DNA of 64,000 bases, from NCBI RefSeq assembly GCF_014282005.1, contig NZ_JACFTD010000007.1, positions 62,001 through 126,000 on the forward strand, written 5' to 3'. The stretch comes from Sporosarcina sp. BP05 (lineage in GTDB: Bacteria > Bacillota > Bacilli > Bacillales_A > Planococcaceae). Shown one piece after another: positions 8,460 through 17,096 of the stretch. Position numbers and translations under genes: made by a program. Each line of letters opens with the position of its first letter. Position 1 is the stretch's first letter. The notes under the pieces are model-generated. The model saw only the letters and a program-made list of their open reading frames with translations, did not search any database and was not told the origin of the DNA.

Positions 8460-9506
8460 TCATTTTGCCTCCTTTTTCTTCTTCATCTTGCTAAGAAGCA
8501 CTCGGATGATATAGCCTGATGCAACGAAGAATATGATAAGTGCAATAACAATGGAAACAATTTCAATTGGTACTCCTGCCTCATTTGGCATATTGCCGGC
8601 ACCGTATTTTAGTGATCCGAAAAGCGATGCACCAAAAATAACACCAAGTGGCGTATTAGCCCCTAATAAAGCAACGGCAATCCCGTCAAATCCAATACCA
8701 GTAAAGCCACCGCGTGTTACCATGTTACCAAATGTCCCAAGGGCTTCCATCGCTCCTCCAAGTCCTGCGAAAGCACCCGAAACAACCATTGAAAGGATGA
8801 TGTTCTTTTTAACATTCATTCCTGCATATTGTGAAGCATGGTCGTTAAATCCGACCGATTTAAGCTCAAATCCAGTTTTCGTTTTTTCTAAAATAAACCA
8901 CATGACTGCTACCATCGCTAGTGCGACGAAGATTCCATAGTGTAACGTAGAGAAATCAGTTAGATTGGATAAAAATTCTGAACGTAGCGATGCCGTTTGA
9001 TGAATTTTTTCTGTCTTGTATCCACCTTCAGATACCGCTTTTATCAACGCATTTACTGTATGAAGTGCGATGTAGTTCATCATGATTGTAACAATAACTT
9101 CGTGTACATGAAGTGTTGCTTTTAAAATACCTGGAATCAATCCCCACAGCGCTCCTGCTAATGCCGCTGCAATAAGGGCAAGTGGCAAGTGGATGAATTT
9201 CGGTAATTCAAACGCCATACCGACGTATGCTGCTGCAAACCAGCCAACAATCAATTGTCCTTCTACCCCTATATTGAATAGTCCCGAGCGGAATGCAAAT
9301 GCAACCGCAAGACCCGCTAGTATATAAGGGCTTATTTGCCGGATGGTTTCTCCGATTGAATACATATCCCCGAAGATTCCATTCCATAACGCGATATAGC
9401 CAGCAACCGGATCGTATCCGCTGAACCACATTACGGCCGCTCCCACTAGCAATCCCAAAATAATCGAGATGATGGGTACCAGTAAATTTATAAACCTATT
9501 CGACAT
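8460..9506 (-). CDS. nupP: Nucleoside ABC transporter permease NupP
   Basis: This 348-residue integral membrane permease is of the BPD_transp_2 (LivH/RbsC-like) group. About nine hydrophobic helices are visible, and the conserved loop FRSGLFNIGVEGQLIVGW contacts the ATPase. I start at the ATG at 9504-9506 (MSNRFINLLVP), because the more upstream GTG lies inside the AGAAGGTG ribosome site. The gene overlaps nupO by 11 bases, and its stop is one base from the nupQ start, so the three are a translationally coupled set. Family knowledge (B. subtilis YufP) suggests guanosine or other purine nucleoside uptake. Confidence 0.9.
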   Translation of the reverse strand: MSNRFINLLVPIISIILGLLVGAAVMWFSGYDPVAGYIALWNGIFGDMYSIGETIRQISPYILAGLAVAFAFRSGLFNIGVEGQLIVGWFAAAYVGMAFELPKFIHLPLALIAAALAGALWGLIPGILKATLHVHEVIVTIMMNYIALHTVNALIKAVSEGGYKTEKIHQTASLRSEFLSNLTDFSTLHYGIFVALAMVAVMWFILEKTKTGFELKSVGFNDHASQYAGMNVKKNIILSMVVSGAFAGLGGAMEALGTFGNMVTRGGFTGIGFDGIAVALLGANTPLGVIFGASLFGSLKYGAGNMPNEAGVPIEIVSIVIALIIFFVASGYIIRVLLSKMKKKKEAK

Positions 9507-11052
9507 GGTTATCATCACCTTCTGTTAATGTTACAGCAGCCTTGTCCCTGGATTGTCCTGCCATGAGAAGGCCAAGTTGCTGCTCTGTTGTTTCGGTCGG
9601 AATAACTGTATCAACGATAATTCCGTCGTAAATAACCGCAATACGGTCAGAGACGTTCATGACCTCATCTAGTTCAAATGATATAAGAAGAACCGCTTTG
9701 CCATTATCACGTTGTTCAATTAATCTTTTATGGATGAATTCAATTGCACCAACATCAAGTCCGCGCGTTGGAAGTGCTGCAATCAATAGTTCCGGGTTAC
9801 GATCCACTTCTCGTCCAATAATGAGCTTTTGCTGGTTACCACCTGACAGCGAACGGGCTAACTCATGCTCCCCTTGTGTCCGCACGTCAAACATCTCGAT
9901 AATTTCTTTTGCTTTCTTAGACACGAGTTTATAATTCATAATTCCCTTTTTGGATAGAGGCTCTTTATAATAGGTTTGTAATGCCACATTATAGCCGACA
10001 GAGAAATCAAGAACAAGGCCATGCTTATGACGGTCTTGCGGAATATGACCTAGACCAGATTCCGTTATTTCACGAGGTTTTTTCCCAGTGACATCCTTTG
10101 AATCTATGAACACTTTCCCACTTTTCACTTTACGAAGACCCGCTACTGCTTCAATCAATTCGGATTGTCCATTGCCGTCAATCCCCGCGATTCCTACGAT
10201 TTCACCTTTACGGACGGAAAGATTTAAGCCTTTCACTTTTTGAATTCCACGGTAATCTTCTACAACTAGGTTTTCTATTCGAAGAACTTCTTCAGCGGGA
10301 TAGGACGGTCCTTTTTCCGTTTTGAATGTCACTTGTCGTCCGACCATCAATGTTGCAAGCTCTACCGGGTTCGACTCTGAAGTAATAACTGTTCCAATCC
10401 CTTTACCTTTGCGGATAATCGTCACCCGATCAGACACATCCATTATTTCCTGTAGTTTGTGGGTGATGATGATAATCGATTTTCCTTCTTCAATCAGCTT
10501 TTTCATAATTGAAATCAATTCATTGATTTCTTGCGGCGTCAAAGATGCAGTCGGTTCATCGAAAATAAGAATTTCTGCTCCACGATAAAGCGTTTTCAAA
10601 ATCTCTACACGCTGTTGCATACCAACTGAGATATCTTCAATCTTTGCATAAGGATCCACGTCAAGTCCATATAGTTTCGAAATTTCAGCCACCTTTTTCG
10701 CGGCATCTTTCACATTAATCATGCCCATTTTTTTCGGTTCATTACCAAGAATGATATTTTCTGTGACAGTCAGATTTTCAACAAGCATGAAATGTTGATG
10801 AACCATTCCGATACCCAAACCATTTGCGACGTTGGGGTCTGTAATAGCAGTCGCTTTTCCCCGCACCTTAATTTCTCCACCCTCAGGCTGATAAAGACCA
10901 AACAGCACGTTCATAAGTGTAGATTTCCCTGCACCATTCTCGCCTAATAAAGCATGAATTTCACCTTTTTTAAGCTGAAGGGTAATATCGTCGTTCGCAA
11001 CAAAATTACCGAACTCCTTTCGGATGTTCAACATTTCAATAACATATTCCAC
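9496..11052 (-). CDS. nupO: Nucleoside ABC transporter ATP-binding protein NupO
   Basis: This is a double ATPase of 518 residues. The first nucleotide-binding domain has an intact Walker A (GENGAGKST, from residue 37), the signature ISVGMQQRVEILK and Walker B LIFDEPTASL. The second is degenerate at Walker A (GIDGNGQSE) but keeps LSGGNQQK, and it has LLIAALPTRGLDVGA in place of a standard Walker B, as is normal for RbsA/YufO-type proteins. I choose the GTG at 11050-11052 (VEYVIEMLN) because GAGGGAG lies eight bases upstream. It energises NupP/NupQ and follows the lipoprotein gene after two hairpins. Confidence 0.9.
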   Translation of the reverse strand: MEYVIEMLNIRKEFGNFVANDDITLQLKKGEIHALLGENGAGKSTLMNVLFGLYQPEGGEIKVRGKATAITDPNVANGLGIGMVHQHFMLVENLTVTENIILGNEPKKMGMINVKDAAKKVAEISKLYGLDVDPYAKIEDISVGMQQRVEILKTLYRGAEILIFDEPTASLTPQEINELISIMKKLIEEGKSIIIITHKLQEIMDVSDRVTIIRKGKGIGTVITSESNPVELATLMVGRQVTFKTEKGPSYPAEEVLRIENLVVEDYRGIQKVKGLNLSVRKGEIVGIAGIDGNGQSELIEAVAGLRKVKSGKVFIDSKDVTGKKPREITESGLGHIPQDRHKHGLVLDFSVGYNVALQTYYKEPLSKKGIMNYKLVSKKAKEIIEMFDVRTQGEHELARSLSGGNQQKLIIGREVDRNPELLIAALPTRGLDVGAIEFIHKRLIEQRDNGKAVLLISFELDEVMNVSDRIAVIYDGIIVDTVIPTETTEQQLGLLMAGQSRDKAAVTLTEGDDNHVE

Positions 11053-11097
11053 TAGGTTCACTCCCTCGCGTTTGCGTATGTAAGATTAAATTAACAC

Positions 11098-11129
11098 AAG
11101 AAAAGAGACCTTGAACGGTATCTTTTCTT
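11098..11129 (-). terminator. Hairpin upstream of nupO
   Basis: On the minus strand AAGAAAAGATACC and GGTCTCTTTTCTT pair with one mismatch around a short loop and end in a pyrimidine run. It may attenuate read-through from the lipoprotein gene into nupO, lowering permease and ATPase expression relative to the binding protein. Confidence 0.5.
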
Positions 11130-11145
11130 CTACTAATTTAAAGGA

Positions 11146-11183
11146 CAATCATGGAGACCGAAGTAAATCGGCCTTCATGATTG
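11146..11183 (-). terminator. Hairpin after the first BMP lipoprotein gene
   Basis: CAATCATG and CATGATTG form the outer stem, with GACCG/CGGCC pairing inside, about 14 bases after the stop codon. There is no clear U run, so it is more likely a processing or stabilising hairpin than a full terminator. A similar hairpin follows the second BMP gene (12511-12547). Confidence 0.5.
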
Positions 11184-11196
11184 CTTATCTCTGTTA

Positions 11197-12267
11197 TTAT
11201 TTTTTAGCTTTGAATTCTGGAACTTCAATTTCACCGTCTGCAATTTGCTTAGTGTATTTTGCTACTTCGTCTAATACATCTTGTGGAATTGCTCCGCGCG
11301 AATCAGCAAGTGCAATACCTTCGTCAGCAAGACCGAAAGTTGTTACTTCACCGCCTGGGAATTCACCTTTAGCAGCTAATTCAGCTGTGTTTTTAACTGC
11401 AATATCAACGCGTTTAAGCATTGAAGTCAACGTTATGTTATCGTCGCCGATTTGTCCGTCTTCATACTGGTCAGAGTCAACACCGATTACCCAAACATAC
11501 GCGTTTGGATCTGCTTTTTTACGTTCTTTTGCCTCAGCGAAAACGCCTGTACCTGAACCACCAGCTGCGTGGAAAATAATATCTACGCCTGTAGAATACA
11601 TACGGTTCGCAAGTGCTTTACCTAGTTCAGCTTTGGCAAAATCGCCTGTATACTGAACATCAACTTTAAGTTCTGGCTTCACTGCAGCAACACCTGCAAG
11701 AAATCCAGCTTCAAAACGCTCGATTACTGGGATTTCCATACCGCCAACAAAACCAATTTTACCTGATTTCGTCATATGAGCAGCTGCAACACCCGCAAGG
11801 AATGAACCTTCTTGCTCTTTGAACATAAGACTTGCTATGTTTGGCAAATCAGAAACTTCATCAACAAGTGCAAATTTATTGTCTGGACGTTGTGTAGCCA
11901 CTTCTTCAATAGACTCTTTCAATAAGTAGCCAATTCCGTAAATTAAATCGAAGTCACGTTGAACTAGTTTGTTTAAGTTTGGCATGTATTCAGCGTCTTC
12001 TTTTGACTGCAGATAGTCAAAGCCGCCATCGCCTTTTTCAAGATTGTTTTCTTTACCGTAATCCTGGATTCCTTTCCAAGCTGATGTGTTGAACGATTTG
12101 TCGTCCACACCGCCTGTGTCAGTTACCATTGCGATTGAAAAAGTATCTTCCTTCGGAGTGCTTGTAGAACCTTCCTTTTCTTTCGCTTTATCCGTTCCGC
12201 ATGCACCAAGTAGTGTACCTGCTGCAAGAATCATTGATAAAACAAGACCAAATTTACGTTTGCTCAT
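11197..12267 (-). CDS. nupN: BMP family nucleoside-binding lipoprotein (copy 1)
   Basis: This 356-residue substrate-binding protein is of the Bmp/Med family (PnrA-like). The N-terminus has a lipoprotein signal, MSKRKFGLVLSMILAAGTLL then GAC, with Cys23 as the lipidation site. The mature part shows the family pattern GGVDDKSFNTSAWKGI, then FLAGVAAAHMTKSGKIGFVG. Family members bind purine nucleosides outside the membrane and deliver them to a NupOPQ-type importer encoded next door. The ATG has an AGGGGG site. It is strongly similar to the neighbouring copy 2, so one arose by duplication. Confidence 0.92.
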   Translation of the reverse strand: MSKRKFGLVLSMILAAGTLLGACGTDKAKEKEGSTSTPKEDTFSIAMVTDTGGVDDKSFNTSAWKGIQDYGKENNLEKGDGGFDYLQSKEDAEYMPNLNKLVQRDFDLIYGIGYLLKESIEEVATQRPDNKFALVDEVSDLPNIASLMFKEQEGSFLAGVAAAHMTKSGKIGFVGGMEIPVIERFEAGFLAGVAAVKPELKVDVQYTGDFAKAELGKALANRMYSTGVDIIFHAAGGSGTGVFAEAKERKKADPNAYVWVIGVDSDQYEDGQIGDDNITLTSMLKRVDIAVKNTAELAAKGEFPGGEVTTFGLADEGIALADSRGAIPQDVLDEVAKYTKQIADGEIEVPEFKAKK

Positions 12268-12308
12268 TTGTCGAACCCCCTGTTTTTATTATTATTATTA
12301 TTATATAG

Positions 12309-12332
12309 TAGGACGCGTTAGCGTCTAATACC
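12309..12332 (-). promoter_or_regulatory. Dyad operator over the promoter of BMP copy 1
   Basis: GACGC-GTTA-GCGTC is a perfect 5-bp inverted repeat. It overlaps a candidate promoter on the minus strand: TAGACG, 16 bases, TATAAT. The same architecture precedes BMP copy 2 with changed but still symmetric half-sites, which points to a dimeric repressor, most simply the adjacent GntR protein. Confidence 0.6.
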
Positions 12333-12367
12333 TGTTTCCAGAAAACATAAATGTTGAAAAGTACTAA

Positions 12368-12399
12368 CTAACGCTCGGATGAAGTGGGGGACTTCTGCC
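12368..12399. repeat. Fragment of a CTAACGCT/AGTGGGGG repeat
   Basis: CTAACGCTCGGATGAAGTGG, then GGGACTTCTGCC, resembles parts of the hairpin cluster at 22690-22838 (ACTAACGCT, AGTGGGGG, CTTACTGCCC). It seems to be a decayed member of a dispersed palindromic repeat. The rest of the 12333-12510 gap shows nothing I can name. Confidence 0.45.
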
Positions 12400-12510
12400 A
12401 AATCAAGTTAAATCTTTTTCGAAGATTCAGTATCCCCATACCTCATTCCCAGTGATGCACTTCCTCGCGATTGCCTAATAACATAATAATGGTAGCTATA
12501 ACTTCACACA

Positions 12511-12547
12511 AATCCATGAAGGCTGGATTACTCAAGCCTCCATGATT
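12511..12547 (-). terminator. Hairpin after the second BMP lipoprotein gene
   Basis: On the minus strand AATCATGGAGGCT and AGCCTTCATGGATT pair with one mismatch, just after the stop codon. There is no strong U run. It is the counterpart of the hairpin at 11146-11183 and may set relative levels of the two lipoprotein transcripts. Confidence 0.5.
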
Positions 12548-12550
12548 TTA

Positions 12551-13624
12551 TTATTTAGTCGGATATTCAGGTACTTCGATTTCACCGTCAGCGATTTTTT
12601 TCGCAAACTCATCAACTTTTGCAAGGACATCATCTGGAATCGCACCATGTGAATCAGTAAGTGCCATTCCATCCTCAGCTAGACCGTAAGTTTTCACTTC
12701 GCCTCCTGGGAATTTACCGTCACGTGCAAGTTCCGAAATATTTTTCACGGCTACGTCTACGCGCTTGAGCATAGAAGTCAATGTGATGTTTTCATCGCCG
12801 ACTTGTCCTTCTTCATATTGGTCAGAGTCAACACCTATGACCCAAACGGATGCGTTTTTATCAGCTGATTTACGTTCTTTTGCTTCAGAAAACACACCAT
12901 TGCCTGTTGCGCCAGCAGCGTGGAATATAATATCTACACCTGAAGAATACATACGGTTCGCAACCGCTTTACCGAGTTCTGCTTTTCCAAAATCACCGGT
13001 ATACTGAACGTCAACTGTAATGTCAGGGTTCACTGCTGCAACACCTGCTACGAAGCCCGCTTGGAATCGTTCAATAACCGGAATTTGCATTCCACCGGCG
13101 AAACCAATTTTGTTAGTTTTTGTCATTAGCGCAGCTGCAGCACCCGCTAGGAAGGCACCTTCTTGCTCTTTGAACATAATGCTGACCACATTCGGACTGT
13201 CAGCAATTTCATCGACAAGACCGAACATTGTTTCCGGATGCTGATCCGCAATTACTTCCATCGCATCTTTCAGAAGATAACCGATTCCGTATACAAGATT
13301 GAAGTCACGGCGGACAAGTCTGTTCAAGTTCGGCTCAAAATCAGCGTCGCCCTTAGATTCCAAGTAGTCGTAGCCGCCATCACCTCTCTCAAGGTTGTTT
13401 TCTTTGGCAAATTCTTGGATCCCTTTCCAAGCCGATTGGTTGAACGATTTATCATCAACACCGTTTGTGTCCGTAATCATTGCAATTGAAAAAGTATCTT
13501 CTTTTGCTCCTTGTTTAGAACCTGTGCCTTCGTTGTTCTTTGCTTTTTCCGTTCCACATGCACCAAGTATTGTACCGGCAGCAAGAACCATCGATAAAGC
13601 AAGACCAAATTTACGTTTGCTCAC
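12551..13624 (-). CDS. nupN: BMP family nucleoside-binding lipoprotein (copy 2)
   Basis: This 357-residue paralogue of the adjacent lipoprotein has the same signal and lipobox (LGAC, Cys23), the same DKSFNQSAWKGI and FLAGAAAALMTKTNKIGFAG motifs, and the same ending. The start is GTG, with a GAGGAGG site eight bases upstream. Tandem binding proteins for one importer usually differ in ligand; here the differences are spread along the protein, so I cannot say how specificity differs. It is the first gene after the GntR regulator, and its operator overlaps the regulator's stop codon. Confidence 0.92.
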   Translation of the reverse strand: MSKRKFGLALSMVLAAGTILGACGTEKAKNNEGTGSKQGAKEDTFSIAMITDTNGVDDKSFNQSAWKGIQEFAKENNLERGDGGYDYLESKGDADFEPNLNRLVRRDFNLVYGIGYLLKDAMEVIADQHPETMFGLVDEIADSPNVVSIMFKEQEGAFLAGAAAALMTKTNKIGFAGGMQIPVIERFQAGFVAGVAAVNPDITVDVQYTGDFGKAELGKAVANRMYSSGVDIIFHAAGATGNGVFSEAKERKSADKNASVWVIGVDSDQYEEGQVGDENITLTSMLKRVDVAVKNISELARDGKFPGGEVKTYGLAEDGMALTDSHGAIPDDVLAKVDEFAKKIADGEIEVPEYPTK

Positions 13625-13656
13625 TTTTGGAACCTCCTCATTTTCTTCATATTAGT

Positions 13657-13680
13657 TAGGACGTACTAACGTCTTATACC
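13657..13680 (-). promoter_or_regulatory. Dyad operator in front of BMP copy 2
   Basis: GACGT-ACTA-ACGTC is a perfect 5-bp inverted repeat with the same 4-base spacer as the site at 12309-12332. A base changed in one half-site is matched by the complementary change in the other. The element covers the last codon and stop of the GntR gene and would overlie a promoter with TAATAT as its -10. Confidence 0.6.
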
Positions 13681-14399
13681 CTTTTTCGCACAACATGAAA
13701 ACTAAATTTATCGGCCCGGAAATAATTTTTCGAGTAGAGGACCATTTCGCCTTCCTCACTGTAATGGTGTTGCCGAAGGACAAGGAGTGGAACGTCGACG
13801 CCACACCTTAGTATGGACGAAGCTTCATCATCGTATCCAACTGGTTCAATGTGCGTCACAGCTTGAACGATATGAATTGTACCCGACTTTTCGATTGCAT
13901 CGAATATGGAGTTATTCAATAATTCATCCGTATCTGACGAAAGATTTTTTGATAGAACCTGATCAACGCAATAAACGACCGGGTCGCCGTCCGCAGTCCT
14001 TACTCTTTTAATTGTAACTAGACGATCATCTTCACTGCATCCGAATTTCGCGATGCTTTCATCACATGGTGTCGTCTCTAAAACGTCCATAAAAATCGTT
14101 CCTGGCTCCATCCCCGCATCGCGAATCATAGAGGATACACTGGATAAATTTTCGATTCCAGATGAAAATAGTGGTTTTGGTTTAACGAACGTGCCAACGC
14201 CGTGTTTACGGACAATAACTTTATCCTCCTCTAACACACGAAGTGCCTCACGGAGTGTTGCACGGCTGACACCCAACGTACGAGCAAGTTCAAATTCTGA
14301 AGGGAACCGCTCATTCTCTTTGAATATACCTGATTCAATATCCTTTTTCAGCCGTTCAATCACCTGAACATATAGATGCCTTTGGTCCGCCTTTACCAT
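13674..14399 (-). CDS. ymfC: GntR/HutC-type transcriptional regulator
   Basis: This 241-residue regulator has an N-terminal winged helix (about 1-75, with RFPSEFELARTLGVSRATLR and EALRVLEEDKVIVRKHGVGT) and a C-terminal UTRA ligand domain (YCVDQVLSKNLSS, LVLRQHHYSEEG). I start at ATG 14397-14399; the adjacent ATG at 14402 is also possible. Two palindromes lie between its -10 and its ribosome site. The position next to two BMP genes and nupOPQ suggests it senses a nucleoside or related ligand and represses the transporter. That role is inferred from context. Confidence 0.87.
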   Translation of the reverse strand: MVKADQRHLYVQVIERLKKDIESGIFKENERFPSEFELARTLGVSRATLREALRVLEEDKVIVRKHGVGTFVKPKPLFSSGIENLSSVSSMIRDAGMEPGTIFMDVLETTPCDESIAKFGCSEDDRLVTIKRVRTADGDPVVYCVDQVLSKNLSSDTDELLNNSIFDAIEKSGTIHIVQAVTHIEPVGYDDEASSILRCGVDVPLLVLRQHHYSEEGEMVLYSKNYFRADKFSFHVVRKRV

Positions 14400-14421
14400 C
14401 ATTACATCTCCCCCCTTCAAC

Positions 14422-14470
14422 GAGGTCAGACCTCTGATGTTAAACGTCACTACTAATCATCCATACTATA
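14422..14470 (-). promoter_or_regulatory. Promoter and palindromes of the GntR gene
   Basis: The -10 candidate TATAGT is at 14465-14470; I find no good -35. Downstream lie GATGTTAAACGTC (14436-14448), a near-palindrome resembling the dyads before the two BMP genes, and the perfect palindrome GAGGT-cag-ACCTC (14422-14434). Their place just after the start point suits autorepression. Confidence 0.5.
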
Positions 14471-14563
14471 TCACTTTCATCGTATAAAATAAAGAATACT
14501 TCAAAAAAATATTATCAATGTGTTCTTTTGATGCACTCAAATAGACCTATTCTGCCATTCTTT

Positions 14564-16900
14564 TTAGGAATGAATATCCGATTCATCCTTACTCATTAGC
14601 ACTTGACGCGGTTTACTGCCTTCAGGTGGCCCTACAACTCCCCGCATCTCCATCTGATCTACAATGCGTGCCGCTCTCGAATAGCCGACCCTGAAACGAC
14701 GCTGCAACAAGGAGACGGAAGCTGTCTGCATATCCGTCACAAGTTGTACTGCTTCATCGTAATAGTCATCCGTTTCTTCATGTGGTGCCACTTCTTCTAT
14801 TTCTGTTGGAATCATCTCTTCTTGGTACTGGGCTTTTTGCTGGTCAATAACAAAATCGACGACTGCCTCAACTTCTGCATCCGTGACAAACGCACCTTGT
14901 ATCCGGACCGGTTTTGCGACACCCGCTGGAAGGAACAGCATGTCACCTCTACCAAGTAGCTTTTCTGCACCACCGCCATCCAAAATCGTCCTTGAATCAA
15001 TTGATGATGACACTGCGAATGCAATCCTAGATGGGATGTTCGCTTTAATGATTCCTGTAATAACGTCAACACTCGGCCGTTGTGTCGCAATGATCAAGTG
15101 AATCCCAGCAGCACGGGCCATTTGCGCAAGCCTTGTGATTGAATCTTCCACATCGCTGGACGCAACCATCATGAGATCCGCGAGCTCATCGACAATAACG
15201 ACGATGTACGGCATACGTGGATGCTTTTCATCATTCTCTCCGTTCCAGACTTCGATATGGTCATTGTACCCTTCAATATTTCTAGTTCCCGTGTGAGAAA
15301 ATAATTCGTAACGTCTTTCCATTTCAGAAACAACTTTCTTCAGCGCTTGAGATGCTTTCCGCGGATCAGTGACAACGGGGGCAAGCAAGTGTGGAACGCC
15401 GTTATAGACATTCAACTCAACCATTTTAGGATCAATCATCATCATTTTCACTTCATGCGGTTTTGCACGCATTAAAATACTGACAATAATGCCGTTGATA
15501 CATACACTTTTACCGCTACCTGTTGAACCGGCTATCAGAACGTGCGGCATCTTATTCAATTCTGCCAGCATCGCCTGTCCTGTTACATCACGTCCAAGGG
15601 AGATCATTAATTTTGAATCCGGGCGATTATTCTCTTTTGCTTCAATTACTTCCCGCAGACTGACAACAGCAACCGAACTGTTCGGAACCTCGATTCCGAT
15701 TGCAGACTTCCCTGGAATCGGTGCTTCAATACGAATTCCGCTTGCTGCAAGTGCAAGTGCGATGTCGTCAGCAAGGCTCACGATGCGGCTTACTTTAACC
15801 CCTGTATCCGGTAACACTTCATACTTCGTGACAGCTGGCCCAAGATGTACCTCAGTAACCTTCGCTTTCACGCCGAAACTAAGAAAAGTTCGTTCAAGCT
15901 TTTGCGCATTCGCCTGAATCGAATTGTATTCCTCTGATTGATCAATAATAGGCGTTTGTTTAAGTAATGACGGGGGAGGTAAGATGTACGATTCGTTCTC
16001 CTCTTCCCCTGTTACACCTGTATAAGCATTAACTTCTATGGTAACTTCCTGTTCATGTTCGTGTTGCTCCTCCACCACTGCCGCCTGCTCGTCCTGAATA
16101 GGCTTATCTATCCGTTCACTAAAGGCAGAAATAATTGGTTGGGACACAACCTCTTCGATTTCGGGCTGGATTGGAAGCGGATTTTGCACAGATTGTTCAT
16201 CCGCTGATTCCGCTTTCTTCTTCGAGCGGGTCGTTCTTGATTCGCTCGAAGTCTTTTTAACTTGCGGTGTCTTTTTGGGAAATGAATCTTTCATCGACTT
16301 AAGTATTTTTGGGAATTGTTCGGCTATAAATGGGACAAATGCTTTTCCTGATATGAGAACAACACCAATTAAAAATAATAAAATTCCTGCAACCGTTGCC
16401 CCGGCCGAATCGAGCAGTGAATAGAACATTGCGTAAAGAATCGCCCCCGCCATTCCGCCCCCGAGCGCTCCACTTCTCGATGTGATCCCATCATTTATGA
16501 CAAGTACTTTCCACGTTTCTTTTAGTGCTGAATCCGTCATAAGAACACGACTTTCATACAGTTCCTTGAACAAATGGACGTGGCTAAATAGCACGAAACT
16601 TGCCAAGATGAATAAAAATCCGCCCACAATACGGTTTTTCCAACCGCCCACTTTCTGTTTAATCATAAACATGAGTGCCTGAACAATAAGTAGGAGTGGG
16701 ATTGCAACATGCCAGTTGCCGAAAATAAATCGAGACAAAGAAGAGAGGCCCCTCCCAACAATCCCGTATTCAAAGATGATGATGATGGCAAGGCCAATCA
16801 TCACCAAGCCCATCACTTCATAGATCAAAGGTTGCAACCCGGATGACTTCTTTTTTTGCGCGGTCGATTTTTTCTTCTTCTTTCCTGATTTCCGTGACAT
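14564..16900 (-). CDS. ftsK: DNA translocase FtsK/SpoIIIE
   Basis: This 778-residue septal DNA pump moves chromosomes across the division or sporulation septum. It has an N-terminal membrane part with about four helices (25-190), a charged linker (200-320), a RecA-like motor with Walker A GSTGSGKS at 458-465 and Walker [12 protein letters not shown], and a C-terminal winged-helix gamma domain (about 710-770, [20 protein letters not shown]) that reads the orienting DNA sequence. The length is that of SpoIIIE. The AAAGGAGG ribosome site is 12 bases from the ATG, rather far. A terminator-like hairpin stands just upstream. Confidence 0.95.
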   Translation of the reverse strand: MSRKSGKKKKKSTAQKKKSSGLQPLIYEVMGLVMIGLAIIIIFEYGIVGRGLSSLSRFIFGNWHVAIPLLLIVQALMFMIKQKVGGWKNRIVGGFLFILASFVLFSHVHLFKELYESRVLMTDSALKETWKVLVINDGITSRSGALGGGMAGAILYAMFYSLLDSAGATVAGILLFLIGVVLISGKAFVPFIAEQFPKILKSMKDSFPKKTPQVKKTSSESRTTRSKKKAESADEQSVQNPLPIQPEIEEVVSQPIISAFSERIDKPIQDEQAAVVEEQHEHEQEVTIEVNAYTGVTGEEENESYILPPPSLLKQTPIIDQSEEYNSIQANAQKLERTFLSFGVKAKVTEVHLGPAVTKYEVLPDTGVKVSRIVSLADDIALALAASGIRIEAPIPGKSAIGIEVPNSSVAVVSLREVIEAKENNRPDSKLMISLGRDVTGQAMLAELNKMPHVLIAGSTGSGKSVCINGIIVSILMRAKPHEVKMMMIDPKMVELNVYNGVPHLLAPVVTDPRKASQALKKVVSEMERRYELFSHTGTRNIEGYNDHIEVWNGENDEKHPRMPYIVVIVDELADLMMVASSDVEDSITRLAQMARAAGIHLIIATQRPSVDVITGIIKANIPSRIAFAVSSSIDSRTILDGGGAEKLLGRGDMLFLPAGVAKPVRIQGAFVTDAEVEAVVDFVIDQQKAQYQEEMIPTEIEEVAPHEETDDYYDEAVQLVTDMQTASVSLLQRRFRVGYSRAARIVDQMEMRGVVGPPEGSKPRQVLMSKDESDIHS

Positions 16901-16921
16901 ATTCTTACGTTACCTCCTTTT

Positions 16922-16966
16922 TACAAAAAAGGGTTTCCCGCCGGTCAGACGGCAAGGAAACCCTTT
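16922..16966 (-). terminator. Intrinsic terminator between rnjB and ftsK
   Basis: AAAGGGTTTCC and GGGAAACCCTTT form a long stem with an inner TGCCG/CGGC pairing, followed on the minus strand by TTTTTTG. It ends about 20 bases before the ftsK start and touches its ribosome site, so ftsK depends on read-through or on a promoter I do not recognise. Confidence 0.8.
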
Positions 16967-17002
16967 GTAGCTTTATTATCGATTCTATACACCTTGAAAA
17001 TG

Positions 17003-17053
17003 AAGATTTCATTCTACCCGCTTCGGCTACCCCATGTAAGGTGCCTTCGCTTA
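17003..17053. repeat. Dispersed repeat, copy 1 (CGCTTCGGCTACCCC type)
   Basis: This copy shares AAGATT-CA-TC, CGCTTCGGCTACCCC, TGTAAGG and GCCT-CGCT with 26628-26678. Both copies lie in intergenic DNA after a gene end. The function is unknown. Confidence 0.6.
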
Positions 17054-17096
17054 GTTTATATAGGTAGTCATTATTCAACATAATATAGTTGTAGTA

